A DNA stretch of 11,529 bases, from assembly GCA_964345695.1 (NCBI GenBank), contig CAYFSC010000097.1:1-11529 (forward strand), read 5' to 3'. A program made the position numbers and the translations under genes. The DNA comes from CAYFSC01 sp964345695 (lineage in GTDB: Bacteria; Bacteroidota; Rhodothermia; Rhodothermales; Salinibacteraceae). The notes beneath the pieces are model-generated. The model was given only the letters and a program-made list of their open reading frames with translations. It was not told the origin of the DNA and did no database searches. Shown here piece by piece: positions 1 to 6,048 of this stretch. Position 1 is the first letter of the stretch. The number at the start of each line of letters is the position of its first letter.

Positions 1-1
1 C

Positions 2-28
2 CCCTTTCGACACGCATTCTTGGATTGA
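2..28 (+). CDS. Possible 3' end of mnhC/mrpC (last eight codons only)
   Basis: One forward frame reads PFRHAFLD and then a TGA whose last base is the A of the mnhD ATG, giving a TGATG overlap. In Mrp antiporter operons the gene before mrpD is mrpC, and tightly overlapping stop/start junctions are usual there. Eight codons are too few to identify a protein, so the call rests on operon order and the overlap. The other two forward frames show no stop before the mnhD start, so the upstream gene may instead have ended before the window. Confidence 0.3.
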   Translation, partial: PFRHAFLD

Positions 29-1518
29 TGGATACACTGCTCGCTTTGCCTGTTGTGCTGCCCGCGATTACGGGGGCCGTGGTGCTGCTGCTGCGCTGGA
101 CGCGACGGCTGCAGCGCATCGTCAGCGTCCTGGGCGCGGCGGCCCTCTTCGGCGTCGGGGCAACGCTTCTGGTGCAGGTTTCCAACCACGGCATTCAGGC
201 GGCGCAGATGGGCGGATGGCCCGCGCCCTTCGGCATCACGCTCGTGGCGGACACGCTCAGCGCAGGGCTTATCGCTCTCACCGGGTTTGTCGCCCTGTGC
301 GTGGCGATCTACAGCTTGGCCGGGCTCGATCCGGCCCGCGAGGAGTTTGGCTTCCACACGATGTTTCACATCCTGCTGATGGGGATCAACGGGGCGTTCA
401 TCACAGGCGACATCTTCAACATGTACGTGTGGTTCGAGGTGCTCCTCATCTCGTCGTTCGTACTCCTGGTGCTGGGCAACGGGCGCGAACAGCTCGACGG
501 GGCGGTCAAGTACGTGGGCATCAATCTTGTTGCCTCGGTGTCCTTTTTGAGTGCGATCGGCTTGCTCTACGGCATGACGGGCGCGCTCAACCTGGCCGAC
601 CTGGCCGGGAGCATGCAGAACATCCGGGGCTCGGGGCTGGAGGCGACCGTGGCGATGCTGTTTCTGATTGGGTTTGGGATCAAGGCGGCGCTCTTTCCGC
701 TGTATTTTTGGCTTCCGGCGTCGTATCACACGCCGCCCGCGCCCATCGCCGCCATCTTCGCCGGGCTGCTCACCAAAGTGGGGATCTACTCGCTCATCCG
801 GGTCTTTACGCTCCTGTTCCCCGAGCCCACCGGATACACCCAAAACGTGCTCCTCGTTGTCGCGGCCGCGACGATGATCGTCGGAGTCCTGGGAGCGCTC
901 GTGCAGCGCCATGTGCTGCGGCTGCTCTCGTTCCTCGTCATCAGCGCGATGGGCTACATCGTGATGGGCCTCGGCTTCTTCACGACGCTGGGCCTCGTGG
1001 GGGCGGTGTTCTACATCTTCCAGGACGTGCTTACAAAGTCCACCCTCTTTCTCATTGGGGGCATCATGGAACGGGAGACCGGCACGAACCAGATCCCAGA
1101 GATGGGCGGCCTGTACGAGCATCGCCCGCTGCTTGCCATCGCCTTCGTGGTGCCGGCGTTTTCGCTGGCTGGATTTCCGCCGTTCCCAGGGTTCTGGGGA
1201 AAGCTGACGCTGGTGCAAGCCGGTCTGCAGGCCGGGCAGTGGACGCTCGTGGCAGTGGCGCTCGTGGTGGGGGTGCTGACCCTGCTCGTCGTTGGGCAGA
1301 TGTGGGCTCGGGCGTTCTGGCGCGCCTCGCCCCGCGAAGAAGGACTGCGTCCGCTGGAGGCCTTGAGCACGCGCTCGCTGCTGCAGGGACCGGTGGCCAC
1401 TCTGGCGCTGGCTCTGTTCGTGATTGGCGTGTACGCCCAGCCGCTGTACGTGCTGGCCCAGCAGGCCGCCGTCAATCTGACCAACACGCAACCCTACATT
1501 CAGGCCGTTCTCGGGTGA
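28..1518 (+). CDS. mnhD: Mrp-type Na+/H+ antiporter subunit D
   Basis: This is an integral membrane subunit of the Mrp multi-subunit Na+/H+ antiporter, related to the antiporter-like subunits of respiratory complex I (proton_antipo_M family). It should sit in the cytoplasmic membrane and help exchange Na+ for H+. At 496 aa it has normal length and is hydrophobic throughout. Counting from the ATG, it has the conserved glutamate E137 in the MYVWFEVLLISS segment, K219 in GFGIKAALFPLYFWLP, and K250 in AGLLTKVGIYSLIR. These correspond to the functional Glu and Lys residues of this family. MrpD-like motifs include SYHTPPAPIAAIFAG and, later, SLAGFPPFPGFWGKL. I chose the ATG at 28; an in-frame TTG lies one codon upstream. 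The following mnhE and the operon order favour MrpD over MrpA or NuoM/N. For a halophile, a role in Na+ export and pH balance is likely. Confidence 0.93.
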   Translation: MDTLLALPVVLPAITGAVVLLLRWTRRLQRIVSVLGAAALFGVGATLLVQVSNHGIQAAQMGGWPAPFGITLVADTLSAGLIALTGFVALCVAIYSLAGLDPAREEFGFHTMFHILLMGINGAFITGDIFNMYVWFEVLLISSFVLLVLGNGREQLDGAVKYVGINLVASVSFLSAIGLLYGMTGALNLADLAGSMQNIRGSGLEATVAMLFLIGFGIKAALFPLYFWLPASYHTPPAPIAAIFAGLLTKVGIYSLIRVFTLLFPEPTGYTQNVLLVVAAATMIVGVLGALVQRHVLRLLSFLVISAMGYIVMGLGFFTTLGLVGAVFYIFQDVLTKSTLFLIGGIMERETGTNQIPEMGGLYEHRPLLAIAFVVPAFSLAGFPPFPGFWGKLTLVQAGLQAGQWTLVAVALVVGVLTLLVVGQMWARAFWRASPREEGLRPLEALSTRSLLQGPVATLALALFVIGVYAQPLYVLAQQAAVNLTNTQPYIQAVLG

Positions 1519-1557
1519 CGCGAGGCCGCACTCTTCTCACGTAGCTGTTGGCGACCC

Positions 1558-2085
1558 ATGATTGGCACGATCGTCCGTACCGCCATCTTGACGATTTTCT
1601 GGACTGCGCTCCAGGGGTCCTTTTCACCGGGCAACCTGGTCTTCGGTGTGCTCCTTGCGTACGCCATCGTCCGGTTTTCCCACCCGCTGTTCGATGCCTC
1701 CGACCCGATGGAGCAAACGCGCACCTCGTTTCGCGCTCGCCCCCTGCGGCGTCTGTGGCGCTTCTTCGTGATGGTGCTGGTGTTCCTGTATGAGCTTGTC
1801 ACGTCCAGCCTGCAGATGGCAAAGTTCACCGTGCAGCCGACGCTGGACATCCGGTCCGGCATCATCAAGTATCCGCTGGACGTGACGACAGACCGCGAGA
1901 TCACGGCGCTCTCCAACCTTATTAGTCTCACCCCCGGCACGTTGACGCTCGACGTGTCCCGCGACCGATCGCATCTCTACATCCACACCATCAACGTCGA
2001 GACGGAGGGCGGGGAAGACGTCATTGCGGGCATCAAAGGAACGCTCGAGAAGCACGTGCACCGCGGCCTGGGGCCGGCCGAATGA
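1558..2085 (+). CDS. mnhE: Mrp-type Na+/H+ antiporter subunit E
   Basis: This is a small membrane subunit of the Mrp antiporter, 175 aa, slightly longer than the usual 160 or so. It has N-terminal hydrophobic segments at about residues 6-22 and 26-42, and a third at about 66-85. A soluble C-terminal part carries the family hallmark NLISLTPGTLTLDV (residues 120-133), followed by LYIHTINVE. MrpE has no known catalytic role of its own but is needed for assembly and full activity of the complex in characterised systems. It starts 39 bp after the mnhD stop with no Shine-Dalgarno sequence. Its stop overlaps the start of the next gene by ATGA. In the common mrpA-G order mnhF and mnhG would follow, but here they do not, so they must lie elsewhere. 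Confidence 0.93.
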   Translation: MIGTIVRTAILTIFWTALQGSFSPGNLVFGVLLAYAIVRFSHPLFDASDPMEQTRTSFRARPLRRLWRFFVMVLVFLYELVTSSLQMAKFTVQPTLDIRSGIIKYPLDVTTDREITALSNLISLTPGTLTLDVSRDRSHLYIHTINVETEGGEDVIAGIKGTLEKHVHRGLGPAE

Positions 2086-2828
2086 ACGGTCTTCCCAAAA
2101 CTCCTCGGCCTGCCATGACTGTGTCGACGGACCTTGATGCATTGCGAGAGCGGATGCCGGAACAGGTTTACCTTCACGGGCTGACGGCAACCGCAGAGGC
2201 GATGTCCCGGTGGGAGGACTGGCTTTCGGACGCGGAGCGCCGCCGTTGCGCATCGTTTGGCTCGGTCAAGCGGAAGCGGGAGTTCGTCGCCGGTCGCGCC
2301 GCCGCGCGGACGGTGCTGTCCGAGGTGCTGTCGGTCCGCCCCGGAGCCGTCTGCCTGCGCCGTGCCGATGACGGAGCCTTGGACGTCGAGCCGCCGGGAT
2401 GGCACGTCTCGCTGGCGCACTCCGGCGCCCATGCCGTGGCCGCCTGTGCCCCGCATCCCGTCGGAATCGACCTCGAGCAGATCCAACCCCGCGACTCGTC
2501 GCTCCGCCGATTTCTCTTTGCCCCCGAGCGGCGCGGCCTCCCGGATGCTCTCCCGTGGGACGCCAATACCTCGCTCCTGCTGTGCTGGACGCTCAAGGAG
2601 TCGGTTCTCAAGGCCCGTCGCTCAGGGTTCCGGCGTTCCCCCAAAGACCTGCACCTGTCGGTCGACGTTTCGGCTCGACGCGCCACCGTCGACGTTCAAG
2701 GCGGCAAGACCTGGGCGGTCTGGTTTGACCGGCTCCACGGCTGCTGGTGTGCCGTGGCGCTTCCGGCCTCCTCGCAGGACGCCGGCGAGGCCCCCGCTCC
2801 GACCGGTAGGCGGCGTACGCCAGAGTGA
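2082..2828 (+). CDS. 4'-phosphopantetheinyl transferase, Sfp type
   Basis: This enzyme moves the phosphopantetheine arm of coenzyme A onto a serine of acyl or peptidyl carrier proteins, turning the apo form into the holo form. The protein is 248 aa, typical of the Sfp/Gsp/HetI group and about twice the size of AcpS. Motifs in order are FVAGRAAARTVLSEVL (68-83), WHVSLAHSG (107-115), the metal-binding GIDLE (128-132, with D130 and E132), and WTLKESVLKA (169-178, with K172, E173 and K177). The first ATG overlaps the mnhE stop by ATGA, which suggests translational coupling. An in-frame ATG at 2115 would remove 11 residues that look poorly conserved and is a fair alternative start. The carrier protein it serves is not in the window. 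The C-terminal 20 residues or so are low-complexity and Ala/Pro/Arg rich. Confidence 0.9.
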   Translation: MNGLPKTPRPAMTVSTDLDALRERMPEQVYLHGLTATAEAMSRWEDWLSDAERRRCASFGSVKRKREFVAGRAAARTVLSEVLSVRPGAVCLRRADDGALDVEPPGWHVSLAHSGAHAVAACAPHPVGIDLEQIQPRDSSLRRFLFAPERRGLPDALPWDANTSLLLCWTLKESVLKARRSGFRRSPKDLHLSVDVSARRATVDVQGGKTWAVWFDRLHGCWCAVALPASSQDAGEAPAPTGRRRTPE

Positions 2829-3064
2829 ATCAGTCCGGCGCGGGCCACTCACTGCCTGTCCGTTGTGTGGAACCCTGCAGAAGCGAGATCCATGGGATGA
2901 GACGCAGTAGCGCGCCCGAAGGGGCCCTCCGCGATTGCCCCTGCGGTTCGGCAGGCGTTTGCGTTTGAACGCCGCAAAACGTTGATTCCCGAGTGTCCGT
3001 TTGTTCCCGTCGTGGCAGCCCGTGCGCTGTGCACCCGTGACTCCTCTCGATTCCGCCTTTCGTT
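2829..3064 (+). other. Intergenic region between PPTase and TPM genes
   Basis: No convincing gene is seen in these 236 bp. Short frames crossing the region resemble no known protein. There is no hairpin followed by a T-run that would end the upstream transcript. A nested inverted repeat, GGCGTT with AACGCC, lies at 2955-2973 (an inner GCGTT/AACGC at 2961-2972), about 90 bp before the TPM start. The promoter of the TPM pair probably lies here, but no clear promoter elements could be read. Confidence 0.4.
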
Positions 3065-3724
3065 ATGAAAACCCTGCTTGCTGAGCTCGATCCCGAGCGC
3101 GTGGCCGAGGCTGTGGCAAATGCCGAGGAGCGCACGGCCGGCGAGATCGTGCCCGTGGTGATTCCGAAGAGCGGGTCCTACGATGTGGCTGTATGGCGCG
3201 GCGCGTCGGCGCTGGCGCTGCTCGCCATGGCGGTCGTCTTGTTGGTCGTACGCTTTTACACCGGATGGGGGCTTGGGTGGCTGTTCACCGCCTGGGGCCC
3301 GGTGCTGGTTGTCTCGGCGGCCGGCACCGTTGGGGCCCTGCTGGGCGCATACCTTCCTCCGGTGCAGCGCGCGCTCGTGGGGGATGATCAGTTGGATCGA
3401 ACCGTTCACCAGCGGGCCCTCCAGGCCTTTGTGGAGGAGGAGGTCTTCGCCACCCGCGATCGTACCGGCATCTTGCTGTTCGTCTCGTTGCGCGAGCACC
3501 GCATTGAGGTGCTGGGAGACACCGGGATCAACCAGGCGGTCGAGCCCGACGACTGGGCCGACGTCGTTGCGCGAATCCGTACCAGCATCAAAAACGAGCA
3601 GCTCACCAGCGGCCTCGTCGATGCCATTGGCATGTGCGGGCGCCTCCTCGAACGCAAGGGGGTCGACGTTCACCCGGACGACGAAGACGAGCTGTCCAAC
3701 CGCCTCCGTACCCCCGATTCCTGA
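3065..3724 (+). CDS. TPM-domain membrane protein
   Basis: This 219-aa protein belongs to the TPM_phosphatase (formerly DUF477) group. The N-terminal part contains ERTAGEIVPVV (22-32), the usual opening of the domain. The domain seems interrupted by two hydrophobic segments at about 43-63 and 74-97, and then resumes with TGILLFVSLREHRIEVLGDTGI (134-155). The C-terminal tail, residues 200-212, is strongly acidic. No signal peptide is seen, so the N terminus is probably cytoplasmic and the protein is anchored by a helical hairpin. TPM domains in other proteins (for example plant TLP18.3) bind metal and have weak phosphatase activity; the bacterial function is poorly known. Its stop lies seven bases from the ATG of the second TPM gene, so the two are almost certainly co-transcribed and may work together in the envelope. 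I do not assign a specific function. Confidence 0.82.
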   Translation: MKTLLAELDPERVAEAVANAEERTAGEIVPVVIPKSGSYDVAVWRGASALALLAMAVVLLVVRFYTGWGLGWLFTAWGPVLVVSAAGTVGALLGAYLPPVQRALVGDDQLDRTVHQRALQAFVEEEVFATRDRTGILLFVSLREHRIEVLGDTGINQAVEPDDWADVVARIRTSIKNEQLTSGLVDAIGMCGRLLERKGVDVHPDDEDELSNRLRTPDS

Positions 3725-3730
3725 GTGCCC

Positions 3731-4810
3731 ATGTCGAATCGTAGATGCCGAAAGCGGGCGTGGATGCCGCACGGCGCTTTCGTTCTCCTCCTGCTCATCG
3801 GCCTAGCGGGCCCCCGAGGCGCACAGGCCCAGCCGCAGGTGCCGGAACTCACGGGACGCGTCGTCGACAACGCTGAGCTTCTGTCCTCCCAGACCGAGCG
3901 CGTGCTCGCGGCGCGCCTGAAGGCCCACGCCGACTCGACGAGCAATCAGGTCGCCGTGCTTACGATCGAGTCGCTGCAGGGAGCGATCTTGGAGCCGTTC
4001 AGCATTCGCGTCGCCCGGGCCTGGGAACTGGGGCAGGAGGAGTTTAACAACGGGGTGCTGTTGCTGGTTGCCGAGCAGGAGCGCGACATCCGGATCGAGG
4101 TGGGATATGGCCTTGAGGGCGAATTGCCCGACGTGGTGGCCAGCCGCATCATCCGCTACGAAATGACGCCTCGCTTTCGAAAGGGGGACTTCGACGGCGG
4201 GGTGCGGGCCGGCGTGGAGGCGATCCTCGGGGCCATCGAGGGCACCTACGAGCCGCCAACGGGCTCGTCCGACTCGTCCTCCCCGTTGGCCTCTCGCTTC
4301 ATCGGACTGCTGTTTGCGATCTTTGGAGTCGTGTTCGGCGGCGGAGCGATGTACGCCAGCCTGCGCGCGGCGGCCCGAGGCGGATGGGTGGCGTGGCTTC
4401 TCACCCTTCTCTTCCTCGGCCCGTTTGTGCTCGTTGGGGGACTCCTGCTCGTCGGCGGCCTGGCCGTGTCGATTTTCGGCGAGAGCCCTTGGGCGCTGGG
4501 CGCCGGGTTCATTGGTGGGGTCACTGCGGCCGTGGGCTACCTCGGGACCGGCGTGTGGCTCATCCGTCACCCGAAACTGAAGCGGCTGCGCGAGAAGGCT
4601 GGGAAGGACGAAGCCATCGACGAAACCGTGGATCTTGGCTGGATGACCCTTGCACCCAGTTTTTGGACCGCCAGTGCCATCCGCACCTCGGGAAGCGGAA
4701 GCAGCAGCGGATGGAGCTCTGGAGGCGGCGGCTTCAGTTCGGGGGGAGGGGGCGGCTTCAGCGGCGGCGGTGGATCCTTCGGCGGAGGCGGCGCCAGCGG
4801 CGGGTGGTAG
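3731..4810 (+). CDS. Exported TPM-domain protein with Gly/Ser-rich C-terminal tail (YgcG-like)
   Basis: This 359-aa protein has a signal peptide: a basic start (SNRRCRKR), a hydrophobic core (FVLLLLIGLAG) and a likely cleavage after AQA at about residue 34. A complete TPM domain follows, at about 38-172. It starts with PELTGRVVDNAELLS and contains NNGVLLLVAEQERDIRIEVG and, later, FRKGDFDGGV. Hydrophobic helices follow at about 188-208, 219-248 and 255-279, then a basic/acidic stretch, then a tail made almost only of Gly, Ser and Phe ending in GGW. This order (signal, TPM, transmembrane, Gly-rich tail) is typical of YgcG-family proteins of unknown role. The TPM domain should lie outside the cytoplasmic membrane. 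A GTG immediately after the upstream stop, at 3725, is an in-frame alternative start two codons earlier. It forms a two-gene unit with the upstream TPM gene. Confidence 0.85.
   Translation: MSNRRCRKRAWMPHGAFVLLLLIGLAGPRGAQAQPQVPELTGRVVDNAELLSSQTERVLAARLKAHADSTSNQVAVLTIESLQGAILEPFSIRVARAWELGQEEFNNGVLLLVAEQERDIRIEVGYGLEGELPDVVASRIIRYEMTPRFRKGDFDGGVRAGVEAILGAIEGTYEPPTGSSDSSSPLASRFIGLLFAIFGVVFGGGAMYASLRAAARGGWVAWLLTLLFLGPFVLVGGLLLVGGLAVSIFGESPWALGAGFIGGVTAAVGYLGTGVWLIRHPKLKRLREKAGKDEAIDETVDLGWMTLAPSFWTASAIRTSGSGSSSGWSSGGGGFSSGGGGGFSGGGGSFGGGGASGGW
4684..4809 (+). repeat. Low-complexity Gly/Ser codon run
   Basis: The last 42 codons or so of the second TPM gene are an imperfect run of GGC, GGA and AGC/TCC codons that encodes repeated SGGGG and FSSGGGG units. 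It is coding sequence, not a satellite. Its high purine bias and internal near-repeats make it a likely place for replication slippage and length variation between strains. Confidence 0.7.
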
Positions 4811-4840
4811 CCCCCCGCCTTCTGTGAGCCCGTGCCGTTC

Positions 4841-5920
4841 TCATTGCTTCGGAACCTGCACCTCTTGTGGAATCGCCGAGGGATCGTGCAGATAGTCCGG
4901 CAACGCCAGCGACAGCAGGGGCGCTGTGAGCAGTCCCTTGGAGCCGAGGGCCGTGAACGTCCACACCCGCTCGCGGTCGGGGAGGGGGCCGACGATGGGC
5001 AGGTTCGTCTGGGCCTGCTTCACGCGCACGCCGACCGCAACGTCCAGCGGAGCCATCGCGTCCACGCCGGGCAGCATGCGAGCCGTTTTCTCCTGGATGT
5101 ACGCCGTTTGTTCCGGGTCGGGCGACAGGTCGTCGAAGTCGTGGTCGTAGCTGCTCCCGAGCACCAGTGTCCCGTCGGCCTCAGGGACGATGTAGCCGCG
5201 CCCCGACAGGGGAAGCTGCGGTCCGGCAATGCCCTCCGGACGCTCGACGCGAACGGTTTGCCCCTTGATGCCGCGCAGGTCCAGCGCCTCCAACTCGGCG
5301 TGGCCGGGATAGCCTTGTCCGAGGCACAGCAGCACCCGATCGGCTGACCGGTGTTCGGGGCCGCTCGCGGTCGCCACGGTGACGGCCGCCGCGCCGGAGC
5401 GTTCGTCCCACCCCGTCACGCGAGCACCTGTTTCGACGGTCGCCCCGTTGGTCACCGCCGCCCGCAGCAGCGCATGGATCATAGCGGGGACGTCCACAGC
5501 GCCGCCCTCAGGGATCAACATGGCGCCGTCAACGGTCTGGACGTTTGGAAAGCGCTCGCGTGCCTCGCGCTCCGGAAGCCATGTCGCCAGGGAGGGAAAT
5601 TCCGCAACCGCCTCCTGAAACCATGTGACCTGTTTGTCCTCGACTGTCGGACGGAGCAGGCCGTCGTTCTGAAAGACCGCAGTGGCCTCCGCCCGCTCGA
5701 GGAGAAGGGAGACGGCCGAAAGGGCGTCGTGGGGCCGCCATACAGGATTGGCCCGTCGCCCCATCAGAGGGTTTACCAGTCCAGCAGCCGCGCCCGACGC
5801 GCCAGCCGCCGGAGCCTCGGCTTCCACGACGGTCACCGATGCCGATTCACTCAGAACGAGAGCCGCACAGGCCCCCGCAAGGCCGGCACCGACAATCAGA
5901 ACGTCCGGGGGCGAAGCCAT
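4841..5920 (-). CDS. FAD-dependent oxidoreductase, DAO family (substrate unknown)
   Basis: This is a 359-aa flavoenzyme of the D-amino-acid oxidase / MnmC-C-terminal-like superfamily. Near the N terminus it has the dinucleotide-binding fold with GAGLAG (11-16, ATG numbering) and the ribose-binding Glu in VTVVEAE. The segment GASGAAAGLVNPLMGRR follows, typical of a Bacteroidota group annotated only as FAD-dependent oxidoreductase. The C-terminal half has GRGYIVPEADGTLVLGSS and LPIVGPLPD, the usual FAD/substrate cap region. The ATG at 5920 is preferred; a TTG at 5938 in the same frame would add six residues. The gene is convergent with the TPM pair (30 bp between stops) and divergent from thiO, another DAO-family enzyme. 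It does not closely resemble ThiO beyond the shared fold, so a link to thiamine is only suggested by position. A MnmC-like tRNA-modifying role or amino-acid oxidation are alternatives. Confidence 0.85.
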   Translation of the reverse strand: MASPPDVLIVGAGLAGACAALVLSESASVTVVEAEAPAAGASGAAAGLVNPLMGRRANPVWRPHDALSAVSLLLERAEATAVFQNDGLLRPTVEDKQVTWFQEAVAEFPSLATWLPEREARERFPNVQTVDGAMLIPEGGAVDVPAMIHALLRAAVTNGATVETGARVTGWDERSGAAAVTVATASGPEHRSADRVLLCLGQGYPGHAELEALDLRGIKGQTVRVERPEGIAGPQLPLSGRGYIVPEADGTLVLGSSYDHDFDDLSPDPEQTAYIQEKTARMLPGVDAMAPLDVAVGVRVKQAQTNLPIVGPLPDRERVWTFTALGSKGLLTAPLLSLALPDYLHDPSAIPQEVQVPKQ

Positions 5921-5941
5921 TGCGCGTGTGGGAGGCAAGCA

Positions 5942-5957
5942 TCAACAGTCCTGTTGA
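5942..5957. promoter_or_regulatory. Perfect 7-bp inverted repeat in the divergent region
   Basis: TCAACAG and CTGTTGA are separated by TC, making a perfect dyad of 7+2+7 bp. It lies just upstream of the ATG of the minus-strand oxidoreductase (22 bp away) and about 90 bp before the thiO start. Its position between divergent genes suits an operator for a dimeric regulator, or a hairpin in the oxidoreductase leader. No regulator gene is adjacent, so the role is inference. Confidence 0.4.
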
Positions 5958-5995
5958 ACACGGCTCGAAACGGCGACGGTTCGGGACATTCCCGT

Positions 5996-6005
5996 GGAGC
6001 GCTCC
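5996..6005. repeat. 10-bp perfect palindrome upstream of thiO
   Basis: GGAGCGCTCC is a perfect palindrome 43 bp before the thiO ATG. A second imperfect hairpin, CGAAACG / CGGTTCG with a GCGA loop, sits just upstream at 5966-5983. In GC-rich DNA a 10-bp palindrome can arise by chance. I record it because three dyads fall within about 65 bp of a short divergent promoter region. Confidence 0.25.
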
Positions 6006-6048
6006 GTTTGCACAAATAGTCAATATCTGTAGCCTGAGCACCCAAACA

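Noticed and set aside
5921..6048. TPP riboswitch ahead of thiO, suggested by CTGAGCACCC near 6033-6042
   Set aside because: Only the short CTGAG piece fits. The other conserved parts of the THI element (the CTGAT segment and the AGGGA end, with their pairings) were not found, and the element would be too close to the ATG.
5839..6048. N-terminal extension of ThiO through the open upstream frame
   Set aside because: It would overlap the divergent oxidoreductase gene and precede the FAD-binding motif by about 75 residues with no recognisable domain. ThiO proteins start just before this motif.
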